Shown here one piece after another: positions 54,379-63,674 of a DNA stretch of 64,000 nt. Under the pieces are notes generated by a model. It did no database searches. It was not told the origin of the DNA and was given only the letters and a program-made list of their open reading frames with translations. The DNA comes from Synechococcus sp. PROS-7-1. GTDB taxonomy: Bacteria > Cyanobacteriota > Cyanobacteriia > PCC-6307 > Cyanobiaceae. A program made the translations under genes and the position numbers. The stretch spans positions 1 to 64,000 of the forward strand of contig NZ_CP047945.1 in the NCBI RefSeq assembly GCF_014279795.1, given 5' to 3'. Every line of letters starts with the position of its first letter. Within the stretch, counting starts at the first letter, position 1.

Positions 54379-55956
54379 ATGTTCGGTGTCCGATCTCTGG
54401 CCCACCTGCTGGTGCTGCCGGTTGTGGCGACGGTCGGTTGCCGGGCTCAAGACATCAGGTCTATGCCGCCAGACCTTCAGGCGCCGGTACTTCCCACCCA
54501 TCGCTCCGTGCCGGCGCCGCCCGCTGCGGGTCAGGCAACTCTGTGGGTGTCGCTGGCAGATCACCTTGGCCGCGGCACTCTTCCGCAGCATTCCGCGTCT
54601 CTGCTCACGCTCACCAGTGCCGGCCAAGCGCCGCTGCAGCTTCTCGATCCCAGCGGAACGGTTGTGGCCGATGGCCCAAGCCTGCGCTTCAGCTGGCGAT
54701 TGGTGCCCTTAGAGACTCCCCTTGCCGTGGCCAGACGGGTGGCAGGGCCTCTGGCCAGTTTCGAATCAGCCGAGCGGCTCGCGGATCGTTGGCGGGATCA
54801 AGGTGTGGAGGCCAAGGTCGCCCACCCCGATGAGTGGGAAGTGTGGGCACCGCTCGATGCGCCGGATCTCTCCGGTGTGGCTTTGCGTGATGTCACGACC
54901 ACGATTGCGGCCGTGGTTCGACCCGTGCTGGAGGGAGCTGAGGGTGGCCGCACGCTTCAGGGACCTCTGCAGGTGCAAGCCCCGAATGGATTGCGTTGGA
55001 AGGGTGGTGTGATGCGTGGCCCCTTCCGGCTGCAGGCCGATGCCTACGGCAGCTGGACCTTGCTGGAGCAGGTGCCTCTGGAGCGATACCTGGAGGGCGT
55101 TGTGCCCCATGAAATCGGTGCAGGGTCTCCCGCTGCAGCCTTGCAGGCTCAGGCGGTTCTGGCCCGGACCTGGGCCCTGGCCAACAGCCATCGTTTCGCG
55201 ATTGACGGGTATCACCTCTGCAGCGATACCCAGTGCCAGGTGTACAGCGATCCGCGGCAGGCTTCAGCCTCCGTGCGTGCGGCCATCCGAGCGACGTCCG
55301 GTGAGGTGCTCCGCTGGGAGGGCGAACCCATTCATGCGGTGTACCACGCCACCAATGGCGGGATCAGTGCCAGCGGTGAGGAAGCCTGGGCGATGGACCC
55401 ATTGCCGTATGTGCGCGTGCAGGCGGATGGAACCCAGGCCTGGCGCGAGTCCACGCTGCTGCCCCTGCAGTCGGCGGAGGGCGTGAAAGCGCTCCTGCAG
55501 CGCCGGGATGGCGCTTATGGCGCCGGTCATCCGCGCTTCCGCTGGACACTCAGCTATTCAGCTGGCCAACTGGCCCAGGCGTTGGCGGCAGCCGGCAAGG
55601 GCAATGCCCTTCCCACCAAAGTCAGCGTGCAGGACCGGGGGCCGAGCGGACGTGTGCTGGCTCTGGCGATCGAGCGGGATGGGGGTGCGCCCTCGGTAGT
55701 GCTGCGCCTTGATGCGATCCGCCGGACCCTCCGCCGCCTCCCCAGCACCCTGTTTGTGCTTGAGCCTGAGGGAGCTGGTGCCTGGCAATTCCAGGGCGGT
55801 GGATTCGGTCACGGCGTGGGCCTGTCGCAGGCCGGGGCCATTGATCTGGCCGGTCGCGGCTGGAGTGCGCAGCGCATCCTTCAGCACTACTACCCCGGGA
55901 CCCGATTGGAGCCGCTTCGGCAGGCTCCACCGACTCCTCCTGTTCAAGCCCCTTAA
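54379..55956 (+). CDS. SpoIID/LytB-domain protein
   Basis: A 525-residue protein with an N-terminal signal or lipid anchor ([15 protein letters not shown]), a Pro/Ala-rich linker, and SpoIID/LytB domain features about 235-500: [64 protein letters not shown] and [34 protein letters not shown]. In sporulating bacteria such domains are peptidoglycan glycan-strand lytic enzymes or their activators; here a cell-wall remodelling role is likely. The residues after the signal resemble an SPOR-like or sugar-binding region ([15 protein letters not shown]). Confidence 0.88.
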   Translation: MFGVRSLAHLLVLPVVATVGCRAQDIRSMPPDLQAPVLPTHRSVPAPPAAGQATLWVSLADHLGRGTLPQHSASLLTLTSAGQAPLQLLDPSGTVVADGPSLRFSWRLVPLETPLAVARRVAGPLASFESAERLADRWRDQGVEAKVAHPDEWEVWAPLDAPDLSGVALRDVTTTIAAVVRPVLEGAEGGRTLQGPLQVQAPNGLRWKGGVMRGPFRLQADAYGSWTLLEQVPLERYLEGVVPHEIGAGSPAAALQAQAVLARTWALANSHRFAIDGYHLCSDTQCQVYSDPRQASASVRAAIRATSGEVLRWEGEPIHAVYHATNGGISASGEEAWAMDPLPYVRVQADGTQAWRESTLLPLQSAEGVKALLQRRDGAYGAGHPRFRWTLSYSAGQLAQALAAAGKGNALPTKVSVQDRGPSGRVLALAIERDGGAPSVVLRLDAIRRTLRRLPSTLFVLEPEGAGAWQFQGGGFGHGVGLSQAGAIDLAGRGWSAQRILQHYYPGTRLEPLRQAPPTPPVQAP

Positions 55957-55986
55957 AGTTCGTGGTATTCGCAGTTGGGGAGGGGC

Positions 55987-57321
55987 GTGGCCGCAGGCAC
56001 AGGTGATCACCGACGCGGCAAGACGGCTCTCTTTCTTGCGGCCTGCGGCTGGGCCGGAGCGGCGCCCCATTGGCTGGATCCGAGCCGAAGCCTCCTGCCT
56101 GCCCTCACGCTCGCTGTGCTCCTTGGGGGGTACAGCCTTCGCACGGTGCTCCGCCGGCAGTCGTCTGCCGATGGCTCTGAGCCCGGATTGGCAACGGATG
56201 ACTCAGCGAAAGCGGTCAACACGCCGCTGCCAACGGTGGATGTGGTGGTGGCGGCCAGGGATGAGGAGGCCGTCGTCACGCGCTTGGTGGAGCGTTTGAG
56301 TGCGCTGCGCTACCCCGCTGATCGCCTCAGCCTGTGTGTGGTGGATGACGGCAGCGAAGACCGCACGCCCGACCGATTGGCTGCGCTGCAGGATCGCTTT
56401 CCGTCGCTGCGGGTCATCCGCCGGCCACGCAACGCTGGTGGAGGGAAATCCGGTGCACTCAATGCAGCCCTGTCTCAGACCGAGGGGGAGTGGTTGCTGA
56501 TCCTTGATGCGGATGCTCAGCTTGCGGAAGATCAGCTCGAGCGGCTGATTCCTTTTGCCTGCGGCGGTGAATGGTCGGCCGTGCAGATGCGCAAGGCCGT
56601 CACCAATGCGCAAGACAATTGGCTGACCCGGGTGCAGGCCATGGAAATGGCCTTTGATGCCCACATTCAGCAGGGACGCCTGGCCGGTGGTGGGGTGGCG
56701 GAACTGCGCGGAAATGGCCAGCTGCTGCGCCGGGATCTGCTGGAGGCCTGTGGCGGTTTCAACGAGGAAACGGTCACCGATGATCTGGATCTGAGCTTCC
56801 GGTTGCTGTTGCAGGAGGCCCGCATCGGCATTCTCTGGAATCCACCGGTGCAAGAGGAGGCAGTGGAAACCTTGCAGGCCCTCTGGAAGCAGCGTCAGCG
56901 TTGGGCTGAGGGAGGTTTGCAGCGTTTTCTCGATTACTGGCCGGGTTTGCTCTCATCCCGGCTCACCCTGGCCCAGCGCCGCGATCTCGCCAGCTTCTTC
57001 CTGCTCCAATACGCCCTGCCGGTGGTGTCCTGGTCGGATCTGCTCACCAGCCTGGTGAGCCGCACTACACCGGCGTACTGGCCTCTCTCGATCGTGGCGT
57101 TCAGTGTGTCGGGGGTGGCTTACTGGCGAGGCTGCCGCCGGGCCAGCGACGGTCCTGATCTGCCCCACCCGGATCTGCTCAATTTGCTGTTTGGTATCGC
57201 CTACCTCAGCCACTGGTTTGTGGTGATTCCCTGGGTGACTCTGCGCATGGCGCTGCGCCCCAAACGACTGGTGTGGGCGAAGACGAGCCATCGCGGCCAA
57301 GAGGAAGCGGTTCAAGCCTGA
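55987..57321 (+). CDS. Membrane glycosyltransferase, GT2 family
   Basis: A processive-type family 2 glycosyltransferase. Motifs: VVAARDEEAVV and LCVVDDGSEDRT, ILDADAQLAEDQLE (DxD), DDLDLSFRLLLQEA, and QRQRWAEGGLQRFLDY (QxxRW). Membrane segments flank the catalytic domain: about 35-54 and four C-terminal helices from about 330. GTG at 55987 has a strong GGGGAGG Shine-Dalgarno sequence 4-9 bases upstream, so I prefer it to the TTG at 55975. It follows the SpoIID gene by 30 bases. The product polymer is unknown. Confidence 0.88.
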   Translation: MAAGTGDHRRGKTALFLAACGWAGAAPHWLDPSRSLLPALTLAVLLGGYSLRTVLRRQSSADGSEPGLATDDSAKAVNTPLPTVDVVVAARDEEAVVTRLVERLSALRYPADRLSLCVVDDGSEDRTPDRLAALQDRFPSLRVIRRPRNAGGGKSGALNAALSQTEGEWLLILDADAQLAEDQLERLIPFACGGEWSAVQMRKAVTNAQDNWLTRVQAMEMAFDAHIQQGRLAGGGVAELRGNGQLLRRDLLEACGGFNEETVTDDLDLSFRLLLQEARIGILWNPPVQEEAVETLQALWKQRQRWAEGGLQRFLDYWPGLLSSRLTLAQRRDLASFFLLQYALPVVSWSDLLTSLVSRTTPAYWPLSIVAFSVSGVAYWRGCRRASDGPDLPHPDLLNLLFGIAYLSHWFVVIPWVTLRMALRPKRLVWAKTSHRGQEEAVQA

Positions 57322-57336
57322 CCCTGTCTGGCTGGC

Positions 57337-59178
57337 TCAAGGGTCCAGATCAACATTCAGCACCTGACCGTTGAAGAAATCGGCCAGGCGCTTGGCTTTG
57401 TCATCCAGCACTGACGGTTCCTGTCGAGGAGCCGCCACAGGGTCGGAGTCCGATTGTTGACCAGGACCAGGACCAGGACCAGGACCAGGAGCTGGTGTCG
57501 GTGTTGGTGTTGGTGGTGCGGCCACCGGTCGCGGCGGCAGTTGCGCTTCGCTGCTCGTGACGGCGGGGGCTGGAACTGGAACTGGAGCTGGTGTGGGAGT
57601 AGGTGCTGGTGTCGATGGTGCCGGCATGGCGGCCATCGGTGCAGCCCCCCCATGGCTCTCCAGCACAAGTTGGCGGCTGCCGCCGACAGCCCTGGCGATG
57701 GCCTTCTCCAGCAAGGCCACACGGCTTTGCACCATGCCCATCCAGTTGCCAGCCACCTGCACGACGGCGCGGTGGTTGTCCAGGCGCACTAGCTCGGCTT
57801 GTTGAGACAGCAACATGCGCGTGGAAGGCAGTTCCAGACCAGCCAGGATTTGTTGCCAGAGTTCTCCGAGATCCTGGGGAGGCGACGGGCTGGTTGCAGC
57901 AGCAGGCTCTGCTGCCGGGGTGCTGGTGACCGGCAGGCTGACGGGCGGCGGTGGCGGGGAGGCCTGCGTTGGCGGGGCCTGTGGGGCCTGAGCGGCGGTA
58001 GGAACAGTGGGAACAGGCGGTGCTGGGGCTTGGGTTTGGGCCGCGGTTGTCGGGGGCTGGGGGGCAGTGGGCTGGGGGGCCGTGGGCTCTGAGAGCAATC
58101 CCAGCAGCAGCACCTCCAGCCAGAGCCGGGGTTGCACGCTCTGGCGCAGTTGTTGCTCTGACCCGCGCAGCTGGGATTGCCACTGCAGCAAGCGGTTGCG
58201 GCCGATCGCTTTGGCCAGCTCTGGCAGCTGGTCGCGGAACTGGGGCGACACGCTGGTGAGTTCCGGCCGGTCCGGAGCCGCAGCCATTAGCACCAGATCG
58301 CGCAAGATTCCTGCCAGGCCCTGCAGCACGGAGCCTGCATCGCGACCGCGGTCCAGCAGGGTGCGGGTGGCTTCCAGCAGGGCTACCGGTTCGCCGCTGC
58401 TCATGGCCGTCACCAGCGCCAGCAGCTCCTGTTCGGGCACGGCACCCAGCAGATCCCACACCGCGTCGGCCTGAATCGGTCCTGGCAACAGACTGAGCTG
58501 ATCCAGCAGGCTTTCGGCATCACGCAGGCCGCCCTGGGCCCGTTGGGCCACCACATGCAGCGCTTCGGGCTGGATCGGGATGGTTTCCTGCTCTGCAATC
58601 CAGGTGAGATGGCGCTCAAGCGCCTCCAGGGGAATGCGCCGGAAGTCGAAGCGCTGGCAGCGACTGAGGATCGTGGGCAGCACCCGTTGCGGGTCGGTGG
58701 TGGCCAGCACAAACACCACCTGAGGCGGCGGTTCCTCGAGGGTTTTGAGAAGGGCGTTGAATGCAGCCGTAGAGAGCATGTGGCATTCATCCACCACATA
58801 CACCTTCCAGCGCGCCTGCACTGGTGCAAAGCGGGAGCGTTCGATCAGATCGCGGATGTTGTCCACGCCGGTGTTCGAGGCCGCATCGATCTCGATCACA
58901 TCGAGGGCCGTGCCGGCGGCAATCGTGGTGCACAGCTCGCAGTGGCCGCAGGGTTCCGGGGTGGGGCCCTCACTGTTGAGGCAGTTGAGGGAGCGGGCCA
59001 GGATCCGGGCGCTGGAGGTTTTGCCGGTGCCCCTTGGGCCGCTGAATAAGTAGGCCGGGGCGATGCGGCCACTGCGCAGGGCGTGGCCAAGGGTCGCGGC
59101 AATCGCCTCCTGCCCCACCAGTTGATCGAGACGCTGGGGCCTGTATTTGTGATGCAGTGGCTGGTAAGCCTGACCCAT
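57337..59178 (-). CDS. dnaX: DNA polymerase III gamma/tau subunit
   Basis: The clamp-loader ATPase with a long C-terminal extension. The AAA+ domain has Walker A SGPRGTGKTSSARIL, zinc cysteines CGHCELC, Walker B VYVVDECHML, and sensor region LSRCQRFDFRRI. From about residue 350 the protein becomes a Pro/Ala-rich linker, with two AP-repeat blocks including a repeated PGPGPGPGPG stretch, then a small C-terminal domain (PSVLDDKAKRLADFFNGQVLNVDL). No intein interrupts the Walker A, unlike some cyanobacteria. It is 613 residues long and follows the LRAT-like gene by 27 bases. Confidence 0.95.
   Translation of the reverse strand: MGQAYQPLHHKYRPQRLDQLVGQEAIAATLGHALRSGRIAPAYLFSGPRGTGKTSSARILARSLNCLNSEGPTPEPCGHCELCTTIAAGTALDVIEIDAASNTGVDNIRDLIERSRFAPVQARWKVYVVDECHMLSTAAFNALLKTLEEPPPQVVFVLATTDPQRVLPTILSRCQRFDFRRIPLEALERHLTWIAEQETIPIQPEALHVVAQRAQGGLRDAESLLDQLSLLPGPIQADAVWDLLGAVPEQELLALVTAMSSGEPVALLEATRTLLDRGRDAGSVLQGLAGILRDLVLMAAAPDRPELTSVSPQFRDQLPELAKAIGRNRLLQWQSQLRGSEQQLRQSVQPRLWLEVLLLGLLSEPTAPQPTAPQPPTTAAQTQAPAPPVPTVPTAAQAPQAPPTQASPPPPPVSLPVTSTPAAEPAAATSPSPPQDLGELWQQILAGLELPSTRMLLSQQAELVRLDNHRAVVQVAGNWMGMVQSRVALLEKAIARAVGGSRQLVLESHGGAAPMAAMPAPSTPAPTPTPAPVPVPAPAVTSSEAQLPPRPVAAPPTPTPTPAPGPGPGPGPGQQSDSDPVAAPRQEPSVLDDKAKRLADFFNGQVLNVDLDP
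57460..57491 (-). repeat. Tandem hexanucleotide repeat in dnaX
   Basis: About five copies of CCAGGA (on the plus strand) in a row, coding Pro-Gly dipeptides in the tau linker. Hexamers preserve frame, so copy-number change would alter linker length only. Confidence 0.85.
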
Positions 59179-59205
59179 GCACAGCCTGCGAGATGCTGAG
59201 GCTAC

Positions 59206-59880
59206 CTAGGTTTCAGGGTTGGTCTCCAGGAGAGTCCTGATCCGGGTTTCTAGGTCTTCCACAGCAGCCAGTTCGTCGGCGATGGTGCGGCCGGTGAGCA
59301 GCAGCTGGCGTCCACGGCGATCCAGGCGATCATCCGCACCCTGGCCTGGCATGCCTTTGAGCCAGACCTCCGCCTGCTCAAGGGTGGACTCCAGCTTCTC
59401 CAGCAGGGTCTGACGCAGGCGCTGCAGCTGCACCAGTCCCTGGCGGGCCCGTTCCTTCGAGGCCTCGTCGATCAGACCTTTTCGGAGCAGCAGGCCCAGC
59501 CCGGTGAGTAAAGCGGCGGGCATCAGCTGACCGAGGGCTAGGGCGCCGAGGCTGCCGGTGTGCAGCCAGTCCTCCACCTGTCCGCTGCGGTGCCGGCCGG
59601 TTTTGCACCAGTTGGCGAAATGCTCGCAGTTGTTGAACAGCAGGTTGTAGTTCTGCTCGCCGATGCGGCTCATGGCCCGGCGCAGGGTGACGCCAGCCGG
59701 CGAGGCCTGATCGTGACTGACCACGCTCACCTCCTGGCCGCGGCTGAACTCCGCGAGTGGGCTGCGCAGAATTTCCCGCCCTTCCAGGTAGTGGGCGACG
59801 CTGCCGTCGCCCAGATCGATGCCGTGGTGGAGAAACAGTCCGTGCTGGCGGGGCACCCGCAGGTGGTCGGCAGCGGCCAT
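59206..59880 (-). CDS. LRAT/NlpC-P60-like acyltransferase-type protein
   Basis: A 224-residue protein with lecithin:retinol acyltransferase-like features: LHHGIDLGDGSVAHYLEG (catalytic His18/19 region) and LFNNCEHFANWCKTGR (Cys85 in NCEHF). This family uses a Cys-His pair for acyl transfer, thiol ester hydrolysis or phospholipid chemistry. A hydrophobic patch (SLGALALGQLMPAALLTGLGLLL, about 113-135) could be membrane-associated. Start is ATG 59880 (MAAADHLRVPRQ), 4 bases after the clpX stop, so expression is likely tied to clpX. Substrate is unknown. Confidence 0.82.
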   Translation of the reverse strand: MAAADHLRVPRQHGLFLHHGIDLGDGSVAHYLEGREILRSPLAEFSRGQEVSVVSHDQASPAGVTLRRAMSRIGEQNYNLLFNNCEHFANWCKTGRHRSGQVEDWLHTGSLGALALGQLMPAALLTGLGLLLRKGLIDEASKERARQGLVQLQRLRQTLLEKLESTLEQAEVWLKGMPGQGADDRLDRRGRQLLLTGRTIADELAAVEDLETRIRTLLETNPET

Positions 59881-59884
59881 GGCC

Positions 59885-61240
59885 TCAGGCCGATTCCTGC
59901 TGCCGCTCGCTTCCAGGAAGGGGCAGCACCTTGCCGCCGGTGTGCTCCTCAACCATGGCCCGGGTGATGGTGAACGACGACGCGTTTTTGCGGGAGGGCA
60001 GCTCGTACATGAGATCGAGCATCAGCTCTTCCACGATCCCGCGCAGGGCCCGGGCGCCAGTCTTGCGGCGGTGGGCTTCCTGGGCGATGGCTTCGATGGC
60101 GCCAGGTTCGAACTCCAGCTGCACGTTGTCCATGCTCAGCAAGGTGCGGAACTGTTTCACCAGGGCGTCCCGCGGTTCGGTGAGGATGGATTCGAGGGCG
60201 TGCTCATCGAGGGGCTCAAGCACGGCACTCACGGGCATGCGACCGATGAATTCGGGGATCAGGCCGTAGCGCACGAGGTCATCCGGTTCGAGGTGGCGCA
60301 GCACCTGGGCAGCCTGAAGGTCGCGGGTGGCCTTGCCACGTCCGCGACCATCGGCGGGCACGAAGCCGATGGCATTGCGGCCCATGCGCTTCTGCACCAC
60401 GTCATCGAGGCCAACAAAGGCCCCGCCGCAGATGAACAGGATCTGGCTGGTATCGATCTGGATGCAGTCCTGATAGGGATGTTTGCGCCCTCCCTGGGGA
60501 GGAACGTTGGCCACGGTGCCTTCCAGCATCTTGAGCAGGGCCTGCTGCACCCCTTCCCCTGAAACATCCCGGGTGATCGACGGGTTTTCGCTTTTGCGGG
60601 CGATCTTGTCGATTTCATCGATGTAGATGATGCCCCGCTGGGCCAGATCCACATCCATGTCGGCCTTCTGCAGCAGGCGCAGCAGGATGTTTTCCACGTC
60701 TTCGCCGACGTAGCCCGCTTCGGTGAGCGTGGTGGCGTCCGCCACGGCGAAGGGCACATCCAGCATCTCCGCCAGCGTCTGAGCCAGGAGCGTCTTGCCG
60801 CAGCCGGTGGGTCCGATCAGGAGGATGTTGGATTTGTGCAGGCGGGTGGCGGTTTCTTCGGTTTCGCCCTTGCCATCACCCTGCCAAGCCAGGCGTTTGT
60901 AGTGGTTGTAAACGGCAACCGACATCACTTTCTTGGCGCCTTCCTGCCCCACCACCTGCTGGTCAAGGAACTCCTTGATCTCCTGCGGCTTGGGAATGGA
61001 GGCCAGGGTGGGTACGGGCTTTGTGCTCTTGCGAGCTTGCACTGCACCCCCTTTGCGGGAGGCTTCTCCGCCCTGGCGGGTTCCGCCCTGGGAATCAATC
61101 AGTTCTTCATCCAGGATCTCGTTGCAGAGATCGATGCACTCATCGCAGATGTAAACGCCGGGACCGGCGATCAGCTTGCGCACCTGCTCCTGGGATTTTC
61201 CGCAGAACGAGCACTTCAGATGGGCGTCGAATTTGGCCAT
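59885..61240 (-). CDS. clpX: ATP-dependent protease ATPase subunit ClpX
   Basis: The AAA+ unfoldase partner of ClpP. The zinc-binding N-domain is [30 protein letters not shown]. Walker A is [15 protein letters not shown] and Walker B is [11 protein letters not shown], with the ClpX-specific pore loop sequence GYVGEDVEN and the IGF-type ClpP-docking loop (EFIGRMPV nearby). The C-terminal tail is rich in Gln/Glu. At 451 residues it is typical. It lies downstream of clpP with about 90 bases between them. Confidence 0.96.
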   Translation of the reverse strand: MAKFDAHLKCSFCGKSQEQVRKLIAGPGVYICDECIDLCNEILDEELIDSQGGTRQGGEASRKGGAVQARKSTKPVPTLASIPKPQEIKEFLDQQVVGQEGAKKVMSVAVYNHYKRLAWQGDGKGETEETATRLHKSNILLIGPTGCGKTLLAQTLAEMLDVPFAVADATTLTEAGYVGEDVENILLRLLQKADMDVDLAQRGIIYIDEIDKIARKSENPSITRDVSGEGVQQALLKMLEGTVANVPPQGGRKHPYQDCIQIDTSQILFICGGAFVGLDDVVQKRMGRNAIGFVPADGRGRGKATRDLQAAQVLRHLEPDDLVRYGLIPEFIGRMPVSAVLEPLDEHALESILTEPRDALVKQFRTLLSMDNVQLEFEPGAIEAIAQEAHRRKTGARALRGIVEELMLDLMYELPSRKNASSFTITRAMVEEHTGGKVLPLPGSERQQESA

Positions 61241-61328
61241 CGGGCGCTTGGCAGATCAGTCAGTACACGGAACCCGTTCGATGGGTCATCGTTCGGAACA
61301 CTCAGGATCGCGGTGGAACGGGGCAATG

Positions 61329-62018
61329 TCAGCCCCCCGTAACGATTTCTCCGTCTCCGAAACTGTCCACCACCCGATCAATCAGCCCGTAGTCCACGGC
61401 CTGAGCCGGAGACATGAAGTTGTCGCGATCCGTGTCTTCGGCGATTTTGTCGAGCGGTTGGCCCGTGTGCTCGGCCATCAGGCCATTGAGGGTGTCCTTG
61501 AGAAAGAGAATCTCCTTGGCTTGGATTTCGATATCCACCGCCTGACCCTGGGCTCCCCCCATGGGTTGGTGGATCATGATCCGAGCATTGGGCAGAGCCA
61601 GGCGTTTGCCCTTGGTGCCGCCGGAGAGCAGGAAAGCGCCCATGGAGGCGGCCAGTCCGTAGCAGATGGTCACCACATCAGGAGCCACCTGCTGCATGGT
61701 GTCGTAGATCGCCAGGCCGGCTGTCACCGATCCGCCCGGGGAATTGATGTACACCTGAATGTCTTTTTCAGGATCCTCGGCTTCAAGGAAGAGCATCTGA
61801 GCCACCAGGGCATCAGCCACGGCATCGTCGACGCCGGTGCCGAGGAAGATGATGCGCTCGCGCAACAGGCGTGAGTAGATGTCGAAGGCCCGGTCACCGC
61901 GGCCGGACTGCTCCACCACTGTCGGCAGCACACCGGGTGCGGCCTGGGGATGGACCGACATGGGCTGAATGCCCCGCCAGCGGTTCTGAATCGGATGGGG
62001 GGTGCGGGCGTCGATCAC
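61329..62018 (-). CDS. clpP: ATP-dependent Clp protease proteolytic subunit
   Basis: A serine protease subunit with active site Ser125 ([13 protein letters not shown]) and His150 (IMIHQPMGG), plus the downstream Asp in [18 protein letters not shown]. Cyanobacteria carry several ClpP/ClpR paralogues; this one has the full triad, so it is an active P type. GTG at 62018 gives 229 residues; ATG at 61961 ([10 protein letters not shown]) is a shorter alternative. It lies between tig and clpX, a conserved arrangement for a ClpXP pair. Confidence 0.95.
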   Translation of the reverse strand: MIDARTPHPIQNRWRGIQPMSVHPQAAPGVLPTVVEQSGRGDRAFDIYSRLLRERIIFLGTGVDDAVADALVAQMLFLEAEDPEKDIQVYINSPGGSVTAGLAIYDTMQQVAPDVVTICYGLAASMGAFLLSGGTKGKRLALPNARIMIHQPMGGAQGQAVDIEIQAKEILFLKDTLNGLMAEHTGQPLDKIAEDTDRDNFMSPAQAVDYGLIDRVVDSFGDGEIVTGG

Positions 62019-62064
62019 GCGGCGACTGGCGGGCTGTGCTTGAACTGCAATCTATGGGCGCCGA

Positions 62065-63510
62065 TCAGGATTCGGCGCTTTCACTGTCGGCTTTGGCCGT
62101 TTTGGCTTTGCTGGTTTTGGCCGTCTTGGCTTTGCTGGCACCCTTCTTGGCTGCTGCTGGCTTGCTGGCCTTGGCGGTGTCTGATTCGGCGTCCGGAGCC
62201 TTTTCGGTCACCGTGCTGTTCTCCTCCAGCCAGCCCAGGAGTTTCTCCTGCAGCAGATCGTCGAGCACGGCCTGACGCAGGCGTTCGGGGTCGATGTCCC
62301 GTTCGCCGGAGAGCTGGCCCTTCACCTCCTTGAGCTTGGCGTTCAGATCGGCGTCATCCACGCTGAGTTTCTCGCTTTCCGCCAGGGCGGTGAGAGCCAG
62401 GCTGCGGCGCAGGCGCTCTTCGGCTTCAGGCCGGGATGACTCCATCAGATTGCGTACCAGTTCGGGGGTGAACAGGGACTGCACATCCATGCCCTGCTGG
62501 GCGAACTGGCCAGCGGTTTGCTCCACCAGGTTGCGCACCTCCTGCTGAATCAGGCTTTCGGGCAGTTCCACCTCCAGCTGCTCCACCAGGGCCGCGAGCA
62601 GGGCATCGTGCCGGTTGCTGCGGGAGCGGCGTTCGGCGTCATCTTTCAGGCGCTGCTCCAGGTCGCTGCGCAGCTCAGCCAGGGTCTCCTGTTCGCTGGC
62701 CTGCTTGGCAAAGGCGTCGTCCAGTTCCGGCAGTTCGCGGGTCTTGAGATCCTTGAGCTCGATGGCGAAGCTGGCCTTGCGGCCGCGGGCATCTTCCTTG
62801 GGGTAATCCTCGGGGAAGGTGCAGTCCACGGTTTTGCTATCGCCAACGGCCATGCCCACCACGCCTTCCACGAAGCCAGGGATCATGCGGCCGTGCTCGA
62901 GATCCACATCCATGGAGTCGGCACTGCCGCCTTCGATCTCGCTGCCGTCATCGCTGTAGGTGCCTTTGAAGCCCACCACGGCGATATCACCCTTTTCAGC
63001 CTTGCGACCTTCCACAGGCACCACCGTGGCCAGCTGCCGGCGGGACTGCTCCAACATTTCATCCACCTTGGCGGCATCGAAAGCAACGCTTTCTGCTTCC
63101 GCTTTCAGCCCCTTGGTGCTCTTGAGCTTTGGTGACGGCGCCACATCGGTTTCCATCGTCACGGTGAGGGCTTCACCGGGCTTGAAGCTGTCCAGCAGCT
63201 CCTCGAAACTTCCGCTCAGTTCCGGTTGGCCAAGGGCCTCGATCGTTTCCTGCGCCAGGGCATCACGCCAGATGCTTTCCACCAGGGATTCCAGGGCTGT
63301 GGCCCGAATGCGCAGGGCTCCGAGCTGCTGCACGAGCACCGTGCGGGGCACCTTCCCCTTGCGGAAACCGGGCAGGTTCACGCTGCGGCTGAGGCGATTG
63401 ATCGCCTCCTCGTAGCTGGCCTGACTGCGTTCCGCTGGAACGGCCACCTCCACGGCCAGGCGGCTGCCGGGGCGGGAGGTGGTGGTGACCTTCAGGCTGG
63501 CGGCACTCAT
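62065..63510 (-). CDS. tig: Trigger factor
   Basis: The ribosome-bound chaperone at the nascent-chain exit. The N-terminal ribosome-binding domain has [16 protein letters not shown] (the family signature), the FKBP-like domain is about 155-240 ([51 protein letters not shown]), and a helical C-domain follows. A long tail of alternating Ala, Lys, Ser and Thr (residues about 440-481, e.g. [14 protein letters not shown]) is unusual for this family and probably disordered. It leads the tig-clpP-clpX group. Confidence 0.95.
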   Translation of the reverse strand: MSAASLKVTTTSRPGSRLAVEVAVPAERSQASYEEAINRLSRSVNLPGFRKGKVPRTVLVQQLGALRIRATALESLVESIWRDALAQETIEALGQPELSGSFEELLDSFKPGEALTVTMETDVAPSPKLKSTKGLKAEAESVAFDAAKVDEMLEQSRRQLATVVPVEGRKAEKGDIAVVGFKGTYSDDGSEIEGGSADSMDVDLEHGRMIPGFVEGVVGMAVGDSKTVDCTFPEDYPKEDARGRKASFAIELKDLKTRELPELDDAFAKQASEQETLAELRSDLEQRLKDDAERRSRSNRHDALLAALVEQLEVELPESLIQQEVRNLVEQTAGQFAQQGMDVQSLFTPELVRNLMESSRPEAEERLRRSLALTALAESEKLSVDDADLNAKLKEVKGQLSGERDIDPERLRQAVLDDLLQEKLLGWLEENSTVTEKAPDAESDTAKASKPAAAKKGASKAKTAKTSKAKTAKADSESAES

Positions 63511-63674
63511 TGGCGGGTCGGAGGTACAAGCAGCCCAATACCTTAATTAAGTGCCCGACCATGCTCTGCCGCGTAAGCTGGCAGAACGATCAGCAACAGC
63601 TGCAAGTCCGCTCAGGCGGTGCTGAATCACCCAGCGCAGAACCGCTGGTTTTATTTGTTTCGATACGCGTCCGC
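63511..63674. other. tig-asd divergent intergenic region
   Basis: 164 bases without a gene. It contains a palindromic TTAATTAA at 63543-63550 (rare for this GC) in the AT-rich patch upstream of tig, and T-rich sequence before asd; either may carry promoters, but I cannot pick a clear -35/-10 pair. Confidence 0.45.

Noticed and set aside
54379-55956. Sporulation gene
   Set aside because: The SpoIID domain is widespread in non-sporulating bacteria; nothing else suggests sporulation.
58900-59060. Possible dnaX intein
   Set aside because: The Walker A region is uninterrupted and the total length is normal.
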